From an uncultured Limosilactobacillus sp. (GTDB lineage Bacteria; Bacillota; Bacilli; Lactobacillales; Lactobacillaceae): a DNA stretch of 8,570 nucleotides. A program made the translations under genes and the position numbers. This document shows, one piece after another, positions 6,814-8,570 of this stretch. Within the stretch, counting starts at the first letter, position 1; each line of letters starts with the position of its first letter. The stretch lies in contig CALVFC010000052.1 of the NCBI GenBank assembly GCA_944326735.1, positions 1-8,570 of the forward strand, in the 5' to 3' direction. The notes beneath the pieces are model-generated. The model was not told the DNA's origin. It searched no databases and was given only the letters and a program-made list of their open reading frames with translations.

Positions 6814-6841
6814 GTTCGTGTTTAGAAAGGGGCATGCACTG

Positions 6842-8500
6842 ATGACGGATATTGAAATTGCTGACCAAGCGACAATGAAGCCGATTCAAGAGATTGCTCA
6901 CTCAATTGGCTTGAGTGACAATCAGATCGAACAGTACGGTAAGTACAAGGCAAAGATTAGTCTTCCTGTCCAAGAACAGGCGGATAAGAAGCATAAACTG
7001 ATCTTGGTAACTTCCATTAACCCAACACCAGCTGGGGAGGGTAAATCTACTGTCCTAGTTGGTTTAGGGGATGCACTGAACCAACTACACCACCAAACGA
7101 TCATTGCCATGCGGGAGCCTTCTATGGGCCCGGTATTTGGTATTAAGGGTGGCGCAACTGGCGGTGGCTATAGTCAAGTCATCCCCATGGAAGATATTAA
7201 CCTCCACTTTACCGGTGACCTTCATGCCCTGACTAGCGCTAACAATACTTTAGCCGCTTTAATTGATAACTATGTAATGAGGGATAATGCCTTAAACCTC
7301 GACCCGCGGCGAATTATTTGGAAACGGGTTGAAGACGTCAACGACCGGGCCTTACGGAATGTGATCACTGGCCTTGGGGGGATCATGCAAGGAGTTCCTC
7401 GTCAAACGGGCTTTGACATTACCGCAGCTTCTGAATTGATGGCGATCCTATGCTTATCCTCAGATTTGATGGACCTTAAAAAGCGGATTGGTCAAATTGT
7501 GGTTGGCTACACTTATGATCGTCAACCCGTAACGGTTCACCAGTTAGGCTTTGAAGATGCGATTACTATTCTTCTTAAAGATGCCATTAAGCCAAACCTT
7601 GTTCAAACCTTGGATCACACTCCCGCGATTGTTCACGGTGGACCATTCGCCAATATTGCCCATGGCTGCAACAGTGTTTTAGCTACTCAAACCGCAATGA
7701 AGTTGGCAGATTACACTGTTACCGAAGCAGGCTTCGGGGCGGACCTGGGTGCTGAGAAGTTCCTGGACATCAAGCGGCCAGTTCTGGGCAAGACACCTGA
7801 TGCAATCGTAATTGTCGCTACTGTGCGGGCCCTGGAATACAATGGTGGGGCTGCTTTAGCGGACTTGAAGGATGAACAATTACCAGCATTGAAGAAGGGA
7901 ATTGCTAACCTGAACCGCCATATTCGCAACATGCAAAACTACGGCCTACCGGTAGTTGTGGCCATTAACCATTTTGTTAATGATACGGCAGCTGAAGTGC
8001 AAACAATCGAAGATAATTGCAAGGACCTCGGCGTAAACGTTGTCGTTGCCGATAGCTGGGCTAAGGGTGGTCAAGGAACGCAGGATCTCGCGAAGGAAGT
8101 TGTCCGGTTGGCGGACCAACCAAGTACCTTCAAGCCTTTGTACTCTGCTGACGATTCAATTGAAGACAAGGTCAATACGATCGCTAAACATATTTACGGT
8201 GCCGGAGAAGTTGCGTTCAGCAAGAAAGCACGGAAGCAACTGAAACGGTTCACTGAATTTGGTTGGGATAAGTTGCCGGTTTGTGTTGCTAAGACGCAGT
8301 ACTCATTTACTGATGATCAAACGCAACTGGGTGCTCCTGAAGGCTTTACTTTCCACATTCGGGAGTTCGTTCCTAAACTGGGCGCGGGCTTTATCGTTGC
8401 CTTATCTGGTAATATGATGACGATGCCTGGATTATCAAAGCATCCTGCAGCAGCCAATATGACAATTGACAAAGACGGTAAGATTACTGGACTATTCTAG
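6842..8500 (+). CDS. fhs: Formate-tetrahydrofolate ligase (10-formyl-THF synthetase)
   Basis: The 552-residue cytoplasmic enzyme joins formate to tetrahydrofolate using ATP, giving 10-formyl-THF for purine-ring synthesis and initiator Met-tRNA formylation. Seen: the nucleotide-binding loop [12 protein letters not shown] (about 59-70, Lys68), [33 protein letters not shown] and the C-terminal [10 protein letters not shown], all family hallmarks. Length is normal (about 555). The loop has Ser69 where many members have Thr, a conservative change. The start is ATG 6842, with AGAAAGGGG about nine bases upstream; the frame is open back to 6794, but that extension lies in the terminator and has no ribosome site. 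It is flanked by terminators and so is probably monocistronic. Other lactobacilli, as I recall, often have gltX after yacL. Confidence 0.97.
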   Translation: MTDIEIADQATMKPIQEIAHSIGLSDNQIEQYGKYKAKISLPVQEQADKKHKLILVTSINPTPAGEGKSTVLVGLGDALNQLHHQTIIAMREPSMGPVFGIKGGATGGGYSQVIPMEDINLHFTGDLHALTSANNTLAALIDNYVMRDNALNLDPRRIIWKRVEDVNDRALRNVITGLGGIMQGVPRQTGFDITAASELMAILCLSSDLMDLKKRIGQIVVGYTYDRQPVTVHQLGFEDAITILLKDAIKPNLVQTLDHTPAIVHGGPFANIAHGCNSVLATQTAMKLADYTVTEAGFGADLGAEKFLDIKRPVLGKTPDAIVIVATVRALEYNGGAALADLKDEQLPALKKGIANLNRHIRNMQNYGLPVVVAINHFVNDTAAEVQTIEDNCKDLGVNVVVADSWAKGGQGTQDLAKEVVRLADQPSTFKPLYSADDSIEDKVNTIAKHIYGAGEVAFSKKARKQLKRFTEFGWDKLPVCVAKTQYSFTDDQTQLGAPEGFTFHIREFVPKLGAGFIVALSGNMMTMPGLSKHPAAANMTIDKDGKITGLF

Positions 8501-8506
8501 AAATAC

Positions 8507-8549
8507 AAAACGACCTGATTATCGTTCTTAACGGGAACCAGGTCGTTTT
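8507..8549 (+). terminator. Intrinsic terminator after fhs
   Basis: AAAACGACCTG (8507-8517) and CAGGTCGTTTT (8539-8549) form a perfect 11-bp stem. The loop region contains a second small stem, CGTT-CTT-AACG (8523-8533). The 3' arm runs into TTTTCTTTTATTT. The A-run on the 5' side means it could also stop transcription from the opposite direction. Confidence 0.9.
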
Positions 8550-8570
8550 CTTTTATTTAGAGTAATTTCC

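Noticed and set aside
6794..6841. Upstream extension of fhs
   Set aside because: It begins inside the yacL terminator with a non-ATG codon; ATG 6842 has a ribosome site and gives the family length.

Overview
The window looks like chromosome of a lactic acid bacterium, most likely a heterofermentative Lactobacillaceae and plausibly a Limosilactobacillus. The clues are moderate GC, strong AAAGGAGG-type ribosome sites, a beta-galactosidase behind what looks like a LacS-type transporter tail, and radA directly followed by the PIN/TRAM gene with no disA between them. The genus is inferred from protein style and gene order; no search was run.

Layout. (1) Positions 1-2153, plus strand: the last 41 codons of a probable galactoside:cation symporter with a fused EIIA domain, then a complete GH42 beta-galactosidase 15 nt downstream. 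The pair is an import-and-hydrolysis module for beta-galactosides. (2) Positions 2154-2379: a gene-poor convergent interval with a hairpin that could terminate both strands, plus a doubtful 44-codon ORF. (3) Positions 2380-3386 (or 3419), minus strand: a two-gene operon of a small YjdJ-type GNAT acetyltransferase and rpiA. (4) Positions 3479-4015, plus strand: dut, divergent from the acetyltransferase, encoding a trimeric-type dUTPase with a long insert between motifs I and II. (5) Positions 4197-6733, plus strand: radA and yacL (membrane PIN/TRAM protein), 23 nt apart and probably cotranscribed, ending at a strong intrinsic terminator. (6) Positions 6842-8500, plus strand: fhs (formate-tetrahydrofolate ligase), followed by a strong terminator.

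How the genes relate. The first pair supplies glucose and galactose. RpiA interconverts ribulose-5-P and ribose-5-P, linking the phosphoketolase/pentose route to PRPP. Dut makes dUMP for thymidylate synthesis and keeps uracil out of DNA. Fhs makes 10-formyl-THF for purine synthesis and formyl-Met-tRNA. RadA processes recombination intermediates. Regions 3 to 6 are therefore mainly nucleotide-precursor and DNA-maintenance housekeeping.

I found no mobile element, CRISPR array, tRNA, rRNA or unmistakable new system. The most interesting signals are regulatory: a candidate fhs promoter built into the yacL terminator, and overlapping divergent -10 elements between the acetyltransferase and dut. 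The dUTPase insert and the fhs position after yacL also deserve a look.
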